Assembly (NCBI RefSeq): GCF_004217175.1
Contig: NZ_SHKI01000008.1
Location: forward strand, 62,001-126,000
Direction: 5' to 3'
Length of the DNA: 64,000 nt
From: Leucobacter luti
Lineage (GTDB): Bacteria > Actinomycetota > Actinomycetes > Actinomycetales > Microbacteriaceae
The notes under the pieces were generated by a model that saw only the letters and a list, made by a program, of their open reading frames with translations, searched no databases and was not told the DNA's origin. Made by a program: the position numbers and the translations under genes. Shown here piece by piece: positions 8,682 to 15,955 of the stretch (within the stretch, counting starts at the first letter, position 1; every line of letters starts with the position of its first letter).

Positions 8682-8975
8682 GTGACCATTCTGATCGATT
8701 CCCCGCGGTGGCCGGCGCACGGCCGTCTCTGGGCGCACCTGGTAAGCGACGTCTCGCTCGCGGAGCTCCACGCGTTCGCCGCCGCAAACCAGATCCCCGA
8801 ACGGGGATTCGACCGCGACCACTACGACGTGCCCGAGGAGCTCCACGATCGCCTCGTCGCTGCCGGGGCGGTCTCCGTGAGCGGCCATGAGCTCGTGCGC
8901 CGGCTCATCGCGTCGGGGCTCCGGGTGCGGGCCCGGGACCGTCGGCCCGCCCCGGGCCCGGATCTGGCGCGGTAG
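8682..8975 (+). CDS. DUF4031 domain protein
   Basis: A 97-residue protein opening with the DUF4031 pattern (TILIDSPRWPAHGRLWAHL) and a central IPERGFDRDHYDVPEE segment. Short DUF4031 proteins of this size are common in actinobacteria and have no established function. The start is GTG at 8682. It ends 8 bp from the convergent oxidoreductase gene. Confidence 0.85.
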   Translation: MTILIDSPRWPAHGRLWAHLVSDVSLAELHAFAAANQIPERGFDRDHYDVPEELHDRLVAAGAVSVSGHELVRRLIASGLRVRARDRRPAPGPDLAR

Positions 8976-8982
8976 CGCAGCG

Positions 8983-9900
8983 TCAGCGCCGGGCGCGCCC
9001 GAGCGCGGGGAGATCGGCGAGGTCGAGCAGACTCGCCAGCGACACCGCACGGTCTGGCCCGCGGTCGAGCAGCGCCACGACGCCCAGCGCGGTGAGCACC
9101 CCGGTCGCCCGCGACTGCCCTTCCCCGGCTGCCGCTACTGCGACCCCGGTACGCCGGTTCACCGCGGTGAGGCTCCACCGGGCACTGCCGAGTTGGGGCG
9201 CCCGCGCCATGAGCGGGGCGAGCCGCGGACTCCGCCCCACGAGCCCGAGCGCGGCGGTGGTGGCACGGTCCCCCACCGCGAGGTAGCTGCGCACTCGGAT
9301 CCCACGGGCACCATCAGCGAGCACGTGGTCTGGGAAATCGGCCCGGAGGTAGCTGCGCGTGCCGTCCGGGGCTGGCAGCGTGCGTCGCTCGCGCAGGTTG
9401 ACCACCACGCCGCCCTCCGGCGGCGCAAAGACCGGCTGCCCAGCAAGGTCCGCAGTCCACGAGACCGCGGCTGGCCCGTGCCGCTCTCCCGTGCCCAGGA
9501 TGACACCGAGGTCCACGTCGTCGCCGGGGCGGGTGGGAAGCGCTGCGACGAGCATGGTGCTGAGCCCCGGGGCAAGACCGGCCCCGAGCAGCACGCGCTG
9601 GCCGGGTCGCGCTGCCTCCGAGATCCCCACGAGCGTGCGAGCCGTGGCGGAGATGTCGACGTACGCGGCGGGGGCCGCGGCAACGACCAGGCGGGGATCC
9701 TCCACGCCGGAGGCGTTCACGACCACGTCGTACCGCGCGGCGTGCTCGGCGAGCGCGTCGAGCCCGTGCGGGCCCGCAAGATCGATCCGCGCGTTCGCGC
9801 TGCTGCGACTCGCCGCGGTCACCTCGACCCCGAGCCGAACGAGCTCGTCGACGAGGACCCGGCCGACCGCGCCGCCCCCGCCCAGCACCAGGGCCCTCAC
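8983..9900 (-). CDS. NAD(P)-binding oxidoreductase, saccharopine dehydrogenase-like
   Basis: A 305-residue protein with an N-terminal Rossmann motif (LVLGGGGAVGRVLVDEL) followed by VVNASGVEDP, as in saccharopine dehydrogenase/trans-acting enoyl reductase-like NAD(P)-binding proteins. The catalytic domain is not diagnostic, so the reaction is unknown. I placed the start at GTG 9900, with a GGGGGTG stretch upstream. The longer open frame reaches 10014 but its extra residues are basic, low-complexity and run into an operator. The divergent TetR gene at 10091 probably controls it through the palindrome at 10006-10031. Confidence 0.72.
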   Translation of the reverse strand: MRALVLGGGGAVGRVLVDELVRLGVEVTAASRSSANARIDLAGPHGLDALAEHAARYDVVVNASGVEDPRLVVAAAPAAYVDISATARTLVGISEAARPGQRVLLGAGLAPGLSTMLVAALPTRPGDDVDLGVILGTGERHGPAAVSWTADLAGQPVFAPPEGGVVVNLRERRTLPAPDGTRSYLRADFPDHVLADGARGIRVRSYLAVGDRATTAALGLVGRSPRLAPLMARAPQLGSARWSLTAVNRRTGVAVAAAGEGQSRATGVLTALGVVALLDRGPDRAVSLASLLDLADLPALGRARR

Positions 9901-10005
9901 CGCGCACCCCCGCGGGCGCCGGCGCACTGCGCGCGGCCGGCTCGACTCGGCGCGTGCGCGGGGTGGGTGTAGGGGGGCCTCGCGGGGCACATCGGCAGCG
10001 TCATA

Positions 10006-10031
10006 TTTCTCCAAACGATTGTTTGGAGAAA
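10006..10031. promoter_or_regulatory. TetR-type operator 1
   Basis: Perfect 11-base inverted repeat: TTTCTCCAAAC at 10006-10016 and GTTTGGAGAAA at 10021-10031 around GATT. It lies between the divergent oxidoreductase and TetR genes and shares the core CAAAC-N4-GTTTG with operator 2. Confidence 0.8.
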
Positions 10032-10056
10032 CCGTATCGCGCGGAAGCGAAATTCA

Positions 10057-10070
10057 CAAACAGACGTTTG
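10057..10070. promoter_or_regulatory. TetR-type operator 2 over the TetR promoter
   Basis: CAAAC at 10057-10061, AGAC spacer and GTTTG at 10066-10070, the same core as operator 1. It sits just before a TAGACT -10-like hexamer (10079-10084) that is only 6 nt from the tetR ATG. The transcript would be leaderless, and binding here would block it (autorepression). Confidence 0.7.
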
Positions 10071-10090
10071 GAGTCGGGTAGACTGCCGCT

Positions 10091-10717
10091 ATGGCATGGG
10101 ATACAGCGGGTACGAAGCAGCGGCTCCTCGATGCGGGCGCGCGCCAGTTCGCAGCGCATGGCTTTGCCGGAGCACGGATGGACGCGATCGGCGCCGACGC
10201 CGAGGTAAACAAGGAGCGCGTGTACCAGTACTTCGGCAACAAGCGCGGGCTGTTTGACGCGGTGCTCGCCGACCGACTCCGCGGCCTGCTCACCGCTGCG
10301 GGCGCGCCGGGGAACGGCCCCGACGGCGTGGGGGCGTACGCCGGTGCGCTGTTCGATCACTTTGCCGCCCGTCCAGAACTCGCCCGCCTCCTCGCGTGGG
10401 AGAGCCTCGAGTTTGGTGAGGCAGCCGGCGCACCGGATCGCGCCGACACGTGCGCCACACAGGTGCAGCTGCTCTCGCGCGCGCTACCCGGGTTGTCTGC
10501 GCTCGGGGCCGCGCAGTTGCTACTCAGTCTCGTCTCACTGTGTGCGGGGTGGTGGACACTCTCGCACGCTACAGCCATGATCGCGCCAGATGCCACGACC
10601 GCGGACCGCCGGCTGGAGCTCATCGCACAGGGGCGAGCGCTCGCGCTCGGCGCAATTGCCTCGGCCGACGCGGCGGAAGCGTCCCGCTCGGCGGCTCAGA
10701 ACTCGGCCGTCAGGTAG
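10091..10717 (+). CDS. TetR family regulator
   Basis: A 208-residue repressor. The N-terminal helix-turn-helix (about residues 8-55) has the family core with ARMDAIGADAEVNKERVYQYFGNKRGLFDAVL. The ligand-binding C-terminal part is divergent, so the inducer is unknown. The ATG at 10091 has no ribosome site and a TAGACT -10-like box 6 nt upstream, so it is probably translated from a leaderless mRNA. Two matching palindromes lie between it and the divergent oxidoreductase, its likely target. Its last 22 nt overlap the convergent TetR gene. Confidence 0.9.
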   Translation: MAWDTAGTKQRLLDAGARQFAAHGFAGARMDAIGADAEVNKERVYQYFGNKRGLFDAVLADRLRGLLTAAGAPGNGPDGVGAYAGALFDHFAARPELARLLAWESLEFGEAAGAPDRADTCATQVQLLSRALPGLSALGAAQLLLSLVSLCAGWWTLSHATAMIAPDATTADRRLELIAQGRALALGAIASADAAEASRSAAQNSAVR

Positions 10718-11349
10718 CGGTCAATCGTGGGGCCGACGAGCCGGGCGAACTCCCGGGGATCGAGCTCAACGAGGTGTGGGATCCTGAGCACGTAGCGCGC
10801 CATCACTACGCCGAGCAGTTGCGAGCCCGCGAGCGCGACCCGAAGCGGGGCAGCGTCTGTGGACAGGGTGGGCACCACGCGCGCAATCAGCTCCCCCTCA
10901 ATGAAGCGCGTGAAGATGCGGCGAGACTCATCGTGCGTCCCGAGGCCACGCACGATCCCGATGAAGGCGGGCCCGAGCCCCGGATCGTCCAGCGCCGTGA
11001 TCACTCCGAGCAGGTACTTGGTGCCCGGGGACGGCTCACCGGCGTCAAGCAGCCCCGTCAAGAGATCCGGCAGTCCGCGAGCCCGGAAGACCTCACTGAT
11101 CACAGCACCAAACAGGTCTTCCTTGGAGCCGAAGTAATAGTGCACCAGCTTCGGGTCAACGCCGGCGAGCTCCCCGATCATCCGCATCGTCGCGGCCTGG
11201 TAGCCGTGCGCACCAAAAAGCGTCGTTGCCGCGGTGAGGATCTCCTCACGCACGATCACGGCGCCCGGGCGACGGCCGCGCCGCGATGAACTCGCCTGAC
11301 CCACCGCGCCTCCGTCCGTTCGCCGCGCGCCGCCGCTGCCGCGCGCCAC
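10696..11349 (-). CDS. TetR family regulator, probable repressor of the ABC-2 exporter
   Basis: A 217-residue regulator with a Gly/Arg-rich N-terminal tail, an HTH at about residues 35-80 (EEILTAATTLFGAHGYQAATMRMIG ... VHYYFGSKEDLF), and a TetR C-terminal domain of the type seen next to ABC exporters. GTG 11349 has GAGGAT upstream; a second GTG at 11304 with GGAGG is an equally good start and would remove the low-complexity tail. It is divergent from the exporter genes that begin at 11446, which are its probable targets. Confidence 0.87.
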   Translation of the reverse strand: MARGSGGARRTDGGAVGQASSSRRGRRPGAVIVREEILTAATTLFGAHGYQAATMRMIGELAGVDPKLVHYYFGSKEDLFGAVISEVFRARGLPDLLTGLLDAGEPSPGTKYLLGVITALDDPGLGPAFIGIVRGLGTHDESRRIFTRFIEGELIARVVPTLSTDAAPLRVALAGSQLLGVVMARYVLRIPHLVELDPREFARLVGPTIDRYLTAEF

Positions 11350-11368
11350 AGGATCCTCAGCGTAGCAA

Positions 11369-11380
11369 CTGTGAAAACAG
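11369..11380. promoter_or_regulatory. Possible operator between TetR and ABC-2 exporter
   Basis: CTGT-GAAA-ACAG, a short 4-base-arm palindrome in the only AT-richer part of the 96-bp divergent region. It is suggestive in position but short enough to be chance. Confidence 0.35.
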
Positions 11381-11445
11381 ATTCACCACGCCCGGAAAAT
11401 GAGTTACCCTGATTTCGTCACGCGATGAATTCCGAGGGAGGCCTC

Positions 11446-12699
11446 ATGCGCGCCGTGATCATGAAGGAGTTCCGCGAGCTTGCCCGGGACCGCCGGACGC
11501 TCGCGATGCTGGTGGTGTTCCCGGTGATTCTGCTCATCGTCTTCGGCTACGCCGCAAACTTCGCTGTCGACCGAGTCTCCGTCGTCATCGTGGGCGCAGA
11601 CGCGCAGGCGCTTGCGGACTCGCTTGCGGAGTCGAGCGTCGCGGACGACGAACTCGACGTCCTGCGCGTGGCACCCGAGCTCACTGCCGGCGACGGCGCC
11701 GCGCTGCTGCGCGCCCAGGAGGCGAACGCGGTCCTCGTCGCGAAGCCCGGGGCAGCACCCGATGCGGCCCTCGCCGACCGCATGCACACCCTGATCGACG
11801 GCAGCAGTCTGTTCACCGCGCAGGCCGCGCAGGGCGTGGTGGTCAAGCTCGCCGCGGAGGACGCCGCCGAGCGCATGACGGACGTGCGCGCTGAGGTGGC
11901 GGCATCACTCTCGGAGCTCGAAGCGACTGTCGCGGAGCTTGAGGCGGCGCTCACGCGGCCGCCCGGATCCGGCGCGCCGCCGACGCTCCCCACGTTCGAG
12001 GCCCCCGAGATCGACGCCCCCACGATCGAGGCCCCCGAGATCGACGCCGACGAGATGGTCACGGTGCTGTTCAACCCGGATCTCAAGACGTCCTGGGTGC
12101 TGGTGCCCGGCCTGATCGGGCTGATCCTGCTGTTCATCGGCGCCATGATCACCAGCATCGGCCTGGTCCGCGAGCGCGAAACCGGCACGCTTGAGCAGCT
12201 CGCCGTCATGCCGCTGCGGCCCTCCGCGATCATCATGGGCAAGATTACGCCGTACTTTGTGCTCGCGCTGCTCGACATGGCCGTGGTGACGCTCCTGGGA
12301 ATGTGGTTGTTCGCGTTGCCGTTCGAGGGCAGCGTGCTGCTCTTCGGCGCAGCCTCCGTGATTTTCCTCTTCGTGGTACTCGGCATCGGCGTGTTCATCT
12401 CCTCGGTCTCGCAAAGCACTGGGCAGGCGATCCAGATCGCGATCCTCTTCGTGGTGCCGCAGGTGCTCCTCTCCGGACTGATCTTCCCGCTTGAGTCGAT
12501 GCCCCTCGGGGTGCGCTGGATCGGGTACGCGCTGCCACTCACCTGGTTCCGCGACATCTCCCAGGGCGTCATGCTGCGCGGCGCAGACCTCGAGAGTCTC
12601 TGGCTCCCGCTCACCGTGCTGACCGGAATGGCGGTGCTCGCGTTCGGGGCCGCCACCGCGCGCATGCGGTACTCGCTCACCCACGGCGGGACGCGCTGA
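11446..12699 (+). CDS. ABC-2 type exporter permease
   Basis: A 417-residue membrane protein with the ABC-2 layout: one N-terminal helix (LAMLVVFPVILLIVFGYAA), an extracytoplasmic stretch of about 170 residues containing a Pro/Glu/Ala-rich spacer (APEIDAPTIEAPEID repeats), then five helices from about residue 215. A GLVRERETGTLEQL motif marks the cytoplasmic coupling region. It resembles YhhJ/YadH-type permeases paired with fused double ATPases. The ATG at 11446 has GAGGGAGG just upstream and was preferred to the ATG at 11425. Its TGA overlaps the ATG of the ATPase gene (TGATG), so the two are coupled. Substrate unknown; drug or lipid export is possible. Confidence 0.9.
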   Translation: MRAVIMKEFRELARDRRTLAMLVVFPVILLIVFGYAANFAVDRVSVVIVGADAQALADSLAESSVADDELDVLRVAPELTAGDGAALLRAQEANAVLVAKPGAAPDAALADRMHTLIDGSSLFTAQAAQGVVVKLAAEDAAERMTDVRAEVAASLSELEATVAELEAALTRPPGSGAPPTLPTFEAPEIDAPTIEAPEIDADEMVTVLFNPDLKTSWVLVPGLIGLILLFIGAMITSIGLVRERETGTLEQLAVMPLRPSAIIMGKITPYFVLALLDMAVVTLLGMWLFALPFEGSVLLFGAASVIFLFVVLGIGVFISSVSQSTGQAIQIAILFVVPQVLLSGLIFPLESMPLGVRWIGYALPLTWFRDISQGVMLRGADLESLWLPLTVLTGMAVLAFGAATARMRYSLTHGGTR

Positions 12700-14646
12700 T
12701 GGCCGCGCTCGGAACCGCACCCGGCGCTCGCGCGGCCGCCACCGCGAGTGCCCCCACGATCGTGCTCGACCGGGCAACCGTGCGCCACGGCCGGTCCGTC
12801 TTGCTCACCGGGTTCTCGGGCACCTTTGCGCCGGGGACCGTCACCGCCCTCGTCGGCGGCGACGGTGCCGGGAAGACCACGCTGCTCAAACTGCTCGCCG
12901 GGCGCCTCACCGCAGCGCACCTCGGCGGCTCGGGGCTGCCGCTCCCCCGTCACGCCATCGGGTATCAACCCGCGGACGCGGGCGTCTGGCGCAACCTCTC
13001 CGTCGCCGAGAATCTCGAGTTCGTGCGCGGCGCGTACGGGCTCGACCGGGCGCGTGCCCGAGGCCGCGGCGCCGAGCTCCTTGAGCGAGCGGGGCTCTCC
13101 GAGTTCCGACACCGTGTGGCCGGGCGCCTCTCTGGCGGGATGCGGCAGAAGCTCGGGGTGGTGCTCGCGACGCTGCACCAGCCGGGGCTCGTGCTCCTCG
13201 ACGAGCCGACCACCGGAGTGGACCCCATTAGTCGCGCCGAGCTCTGGACGCTCATCGCGGCGTCCGCGGCGGAGGGTGCCACGGTGGTGTTTGCGACCAC
13301 GTACCTCGACGAGGCGGAGCGTGCCACGCGGCTCGAACTGCTCGCGGACGGCGAGCAGCTCGCCTCCGGAACACCCGACGAGATCGTGGCGCAGACGCCG
13401 GGCCGGATCGTGCGGGCGCCCGCCGATTCGGTTGCGGGCGCGCAGCTCCTCGCCGCTCCGCATTCCTGGCGCCGCGCAGAGACCGTGTATTCGTGGTCGC
13501 CCCCGCCCGATCCAGGATCAGCACCGGCGTTACCGGCGTCGGCATCGGCGTCGGCGTCGACGCCGACAGCGGTACTGCCAGAGCCTGCCGCACCCGATCT
13601 TGAGAACTCCTGCGTGGCGCTGCTCCTCGCCCACTCGCACGCCGAGCGGCACGCGCCCCCCGTCTGGCCCAGCGCCCGAACCACAGCCCCGGGCCGCGCC
13701 CGCCGCGGCCGCCCCGCGCCCGCCCGCGAGCGCCGAGCGGGCGTCAGTCGTCGAACGCACCCAGGCACGCGACCCACTCGCCGAGGCGGGCAGCGTCACC
13801 CGGCGCTACGGGGCGTTCACCGCGCTCGACGATGTCTCGCTTGAGGTGCGGCCCGGGGAGGTTGTCGGCCTGCTCGGCGGCAACGGGGCCGGGAAGACGA
13901 CGCTGATCCGGGTACTCCTCGGCCTTGAACGCGCGAGCAGCGGCCGCGCCTCGGTGTTTGGCGCGCCGCCAAGCCTCACCACCCGGCACCGCATCGGCTA
14001 CGTTGCGCAGGGGCTCGGCCTGTACCCCACGCTCTCCGCGATCGAGAACCTTGAGTTCGCCGCCTCCGTGCACGGGATTCGAGTGCCGGCCGGGGCGCGG
14101 GCCGCGGCCGCGGAGTTTGGACGGGCCCCGGTTGGTGCGCTCCCGCTCGGAGCGAAGCGCCGACTCGCGTTCCTCGCGGCCGCGCTCCACGACCCGGCCC
14201 TCCTCATCCTCGACGAACCATCCTCCGGCATGGACGCGCTCGGCCGTGCACGACTGTGGGAGCTGATGCGCGAGCACGCCGATGCGGGCGCCGGAGTGCT
14301 CGTCACCACGCACTACATGCAGGAAGCGGCGCAGTGCGATCGGCTCGTCATCCTCACTGCGGGCAGAGTGACGGCCACCGGAACTCTTGCGGCCATCACC
14401 GCGGCCCACACGTCCCTCGTCGTCGAGACCCCCAACTGGGAGGGGGCGTTCACACTGCTCCGAGATGCCGGGATCCCCGTGCTGCTCGCCGGACGCCTGC
14501 TGCGCGTGCCCGGCGTGTCGCGGGAGCGCGTCGCCGCCGCACTCGCCGAGCTCCCCGACCGCGTCACGCTCCACCCCGCTCCGGCGACGCTGGCGGAGAC
14601 GATGCTGTTGGCGACGCGGGAGGCCGCCAGAGCGGGCGCGAGCTGA
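12699..14646 (+). pseudogene. Double ABC ATPase (RbbA/YhiH-like) with an apparent 1-nt frameshift
   Basis: Two complete ABC ATPase domains lie in adjacent frames. Domain 1 (from ATG 12699) has Walker A VGGDGAGKTT, signature LSGGM and Walker B LLDEPTTG, and runs in one frame to about 13650. Domain 2 (Walker A LGGNGAGKTT, a degenerate LPLGAKRR signature, LILDEPSSG) is in the +1 frame and has no start codon of its own before its Walker A motif. Removing one C from the C6 run at 13656-13661 joins them through a Pro/Ala-rich linker, as in fused RbbA/YhiH-like ATPases. So this is a mutated gene, a slippage site or a sequencing error. Without the correction, domain 1 alone would end at 13844 with a meaningless tail. 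Confidence 0.8.
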
Positions 14647-14750
14647 GTACCCACGGCCGCGGCTCCCCCGCGACGCACACTTGCCGTATCCGCACGCTCT
14701 GCCGCGTCCTCGGCGGCTCCGGTGTCTGGGGTGTGCGCCATCTTTGAGAT

Positions 14751-15302
14751 ATGAGCGATGACCCGATGATCCTCCCCGACGCGGCCGCGTGGCGAGCCTG
14801 GCTCGACGCGCATGAGCACACATCAGACGGGATCTGGCTCGTGCTCGCCAAAACCGGGCGCGAACAGCCCACGTCGCTGAGCTACGCGCAGGCACTCGAG
14901 GAGGCGCTCTGCAGCGGCTGGATCGACGGACAACGCCGCGCGCGCGACGGCGACACCTTCCGCCAACGGTTCACGCCGCGACGCCGCGCGTCGATCTGGT
15001 CACTGCGCAACGTCGGGATTGTCGAGGACCTGATCGCGCAGCAGCGGATGCGCGACCGCGGCCACGCCGAGATCGACCGCGCCAAAAACGACGGCCGGTG
15101 GGAGCGCGCGTACCCCGGGGCTGCCAGCCTGGAGCTGCCGGACGACGTGCGCGCGGCGCTCGCCGCAGTGCCCGGCGGAGCGGAGCGATTCGACGCGCTC
15201 AGCGCTGCCGAGCGATACCCGGTGTTGCTGCAGATCATCAGCGCCCCGCCCGCGTTGCGCGCACGGCGGATCGCAGCGCTCGCGCGGCGCCTCGGCGGCT
15301 AG
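14751..15302 (+). CDS. YdeI/OmpD-associated family protein
   Basis: A 183-residue protein with the YdeI/OmpD-associated layout: an N-terminal WRAWLDAHEHTSDGIWLVLAK segment, then the hallmark YAQALEEALCSGWIDGQ and TFRQRFTPRRRASIWS, and a helical C-terminus with ERFDALSAAER. Members are linked to bacteriocin or peptide stress resistance in a few species, but the mechanism is not established. No ribosome site is visible before ATG 14751. A strong terminator follows at 15337. It is the last chromosomal gene before the integrated element. Confidence 0.87.
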   Translation: MSDDPMILPDAAAWRAWLDAHEHTSDGIWLVLAKTGREQPTSLSYAQALEEALCSGWIDGQRRARDGDTFRQRFTPRRRASIWSLRNVGIVEDLIAQQRMRDRGHAEIDRAKNDGRWERAYPGAASLELPDDVRAALAAVPGGAERFDALSAAERYPVLLQIISAPPALRARRIAALARRLGG

Positions 15303-15336
15303 CACGACCGCGCGCCACCGCCCCCTTGAACGCAGA

Positions 15337-15367
15337 ACACCCCACCCGGAGAACCCGGGTGGGGTGT
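15337..15367 (+). terminator. Strong stem-loop terminator after the YdeI gene; left edge of the ICE
   Basis: A perfect 13-bp stem (15337-15349 with 15355-15367) closes a 5-nt loop and is followed by GTTGG. Element-type coding sequence begins directly after it, so the integration site is probably at or next to this terminator. Confidence 0.75.
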
Positions 15368-15848
15368 GTTGGTGGACCTTCCCAAGCGATTCTCAAACAC
15401 GCGTCCGGCCCTGAAATCGTTGATTCGCCGTGTTCTCAAGGGTTCTGAGGGGCGTGGGCCGCGCAGTCGGAACTCGGGAAGACGCGATGCTCGGGGTCCG
15501 GTCGTGAAAAATCCGGCGAAGTCTCAAACACGTTTGACCCCCGAGCGGCGTGCGGCACTGGTTTTCGACTACGAGGCGGGGATGCCCGTCAAGGCGATCA
15601 GCGCGAATTATGGCGTCCACCGCAGCACGATCCCGGCGCTCGTTCGTCGCGCAGGGGCCGAGGTTCGAGTCGCGGGCCTGGATGCCGAAGAACGGGCACG
15701 AGCGTCAGCGCTTTACGGGAGCGGGATGACGCTCGTGCAGGTTGCCCGGCACATGGGTATCGGTGATGAAGCGGTGCGTCAGGCGGTGCTGGACGAGGGC
15801 GGTCAGCTTCGAGCTAGAGGGCGTCGTCCGCGAAAGAACACACACTGA
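15366..15848 (+). CDS. Helix-turn-helix protein resembling the serine recombinase C-terminal tail
   Basis: A 160-codon frame. Its middle (from about residue 57) reads RLTPERRAALVFDYEAG ... YGVHRSTIPALVRRAG, a Hin/resolvase-type HTH. It matches the last 40 residues of the ICE recombinase (RLTDKEVGAMRTARAQG ... FGVHRGTVW). The upstream part (LVDLPKRFSNTRPALKSLI) also resembles the recombinase stretch WVDAMERCGNRRPRVQKLV. A second HTH follows in the C-terminal half. It may be a recombinase tail left by an earlier element, or a small DNA-binding protein acting with the recombinase. The start is uncertain: GTG 15366 overlaps the terminator, and GTG 15504 would give 114 residues. Confidence 0.55.
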   Translation: MLVDLPKRFSNTRPALKSLIRRVLKGSEGRGPRSRNSGRRDARGPVVKNPAKSQTRLTPERRAALVFDYEAGMPVKAISANYGVHRSTIPALVRRAGAEVRVAGLDAEERARASALYGSGMTLVQVARHMGIGDEAVRQAVLDEGGQLRARGRRPRKNTH

Positions 15849-15919
15849 ATGAAAAGCGGGCCGACGCCGTTGCTTGCAACCATACTTAAATCCAGGAAGT
15901 CGAGGTCGGCAAGGGGCCG

Positions 15920-15953
15920 GGGTACTTCTTAAGTTCGGGACGAAGGAGTACCC
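15920..15953 (+). promoter_or_regulatory. Hairpin over the helicase ribosome site
   Basis: GGGTACT (15920-15926) pairs with AGTACCC (15947-15953). The ribosome site GAAGGAG (15942-15948) of the gene starting at 15956 runs into the 3' arm, so folding could limit translation of the helicase. Confidence 0.45.
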
Positions 15954-15955
15954 AC

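Noticed and set aside
12748..13650. Separate start for the second ATPase frame at 12748
   Set aside because: The frame before about 13650 is a shadow of ABC domain 1; only the part after the C6 run carries ABC motifs.
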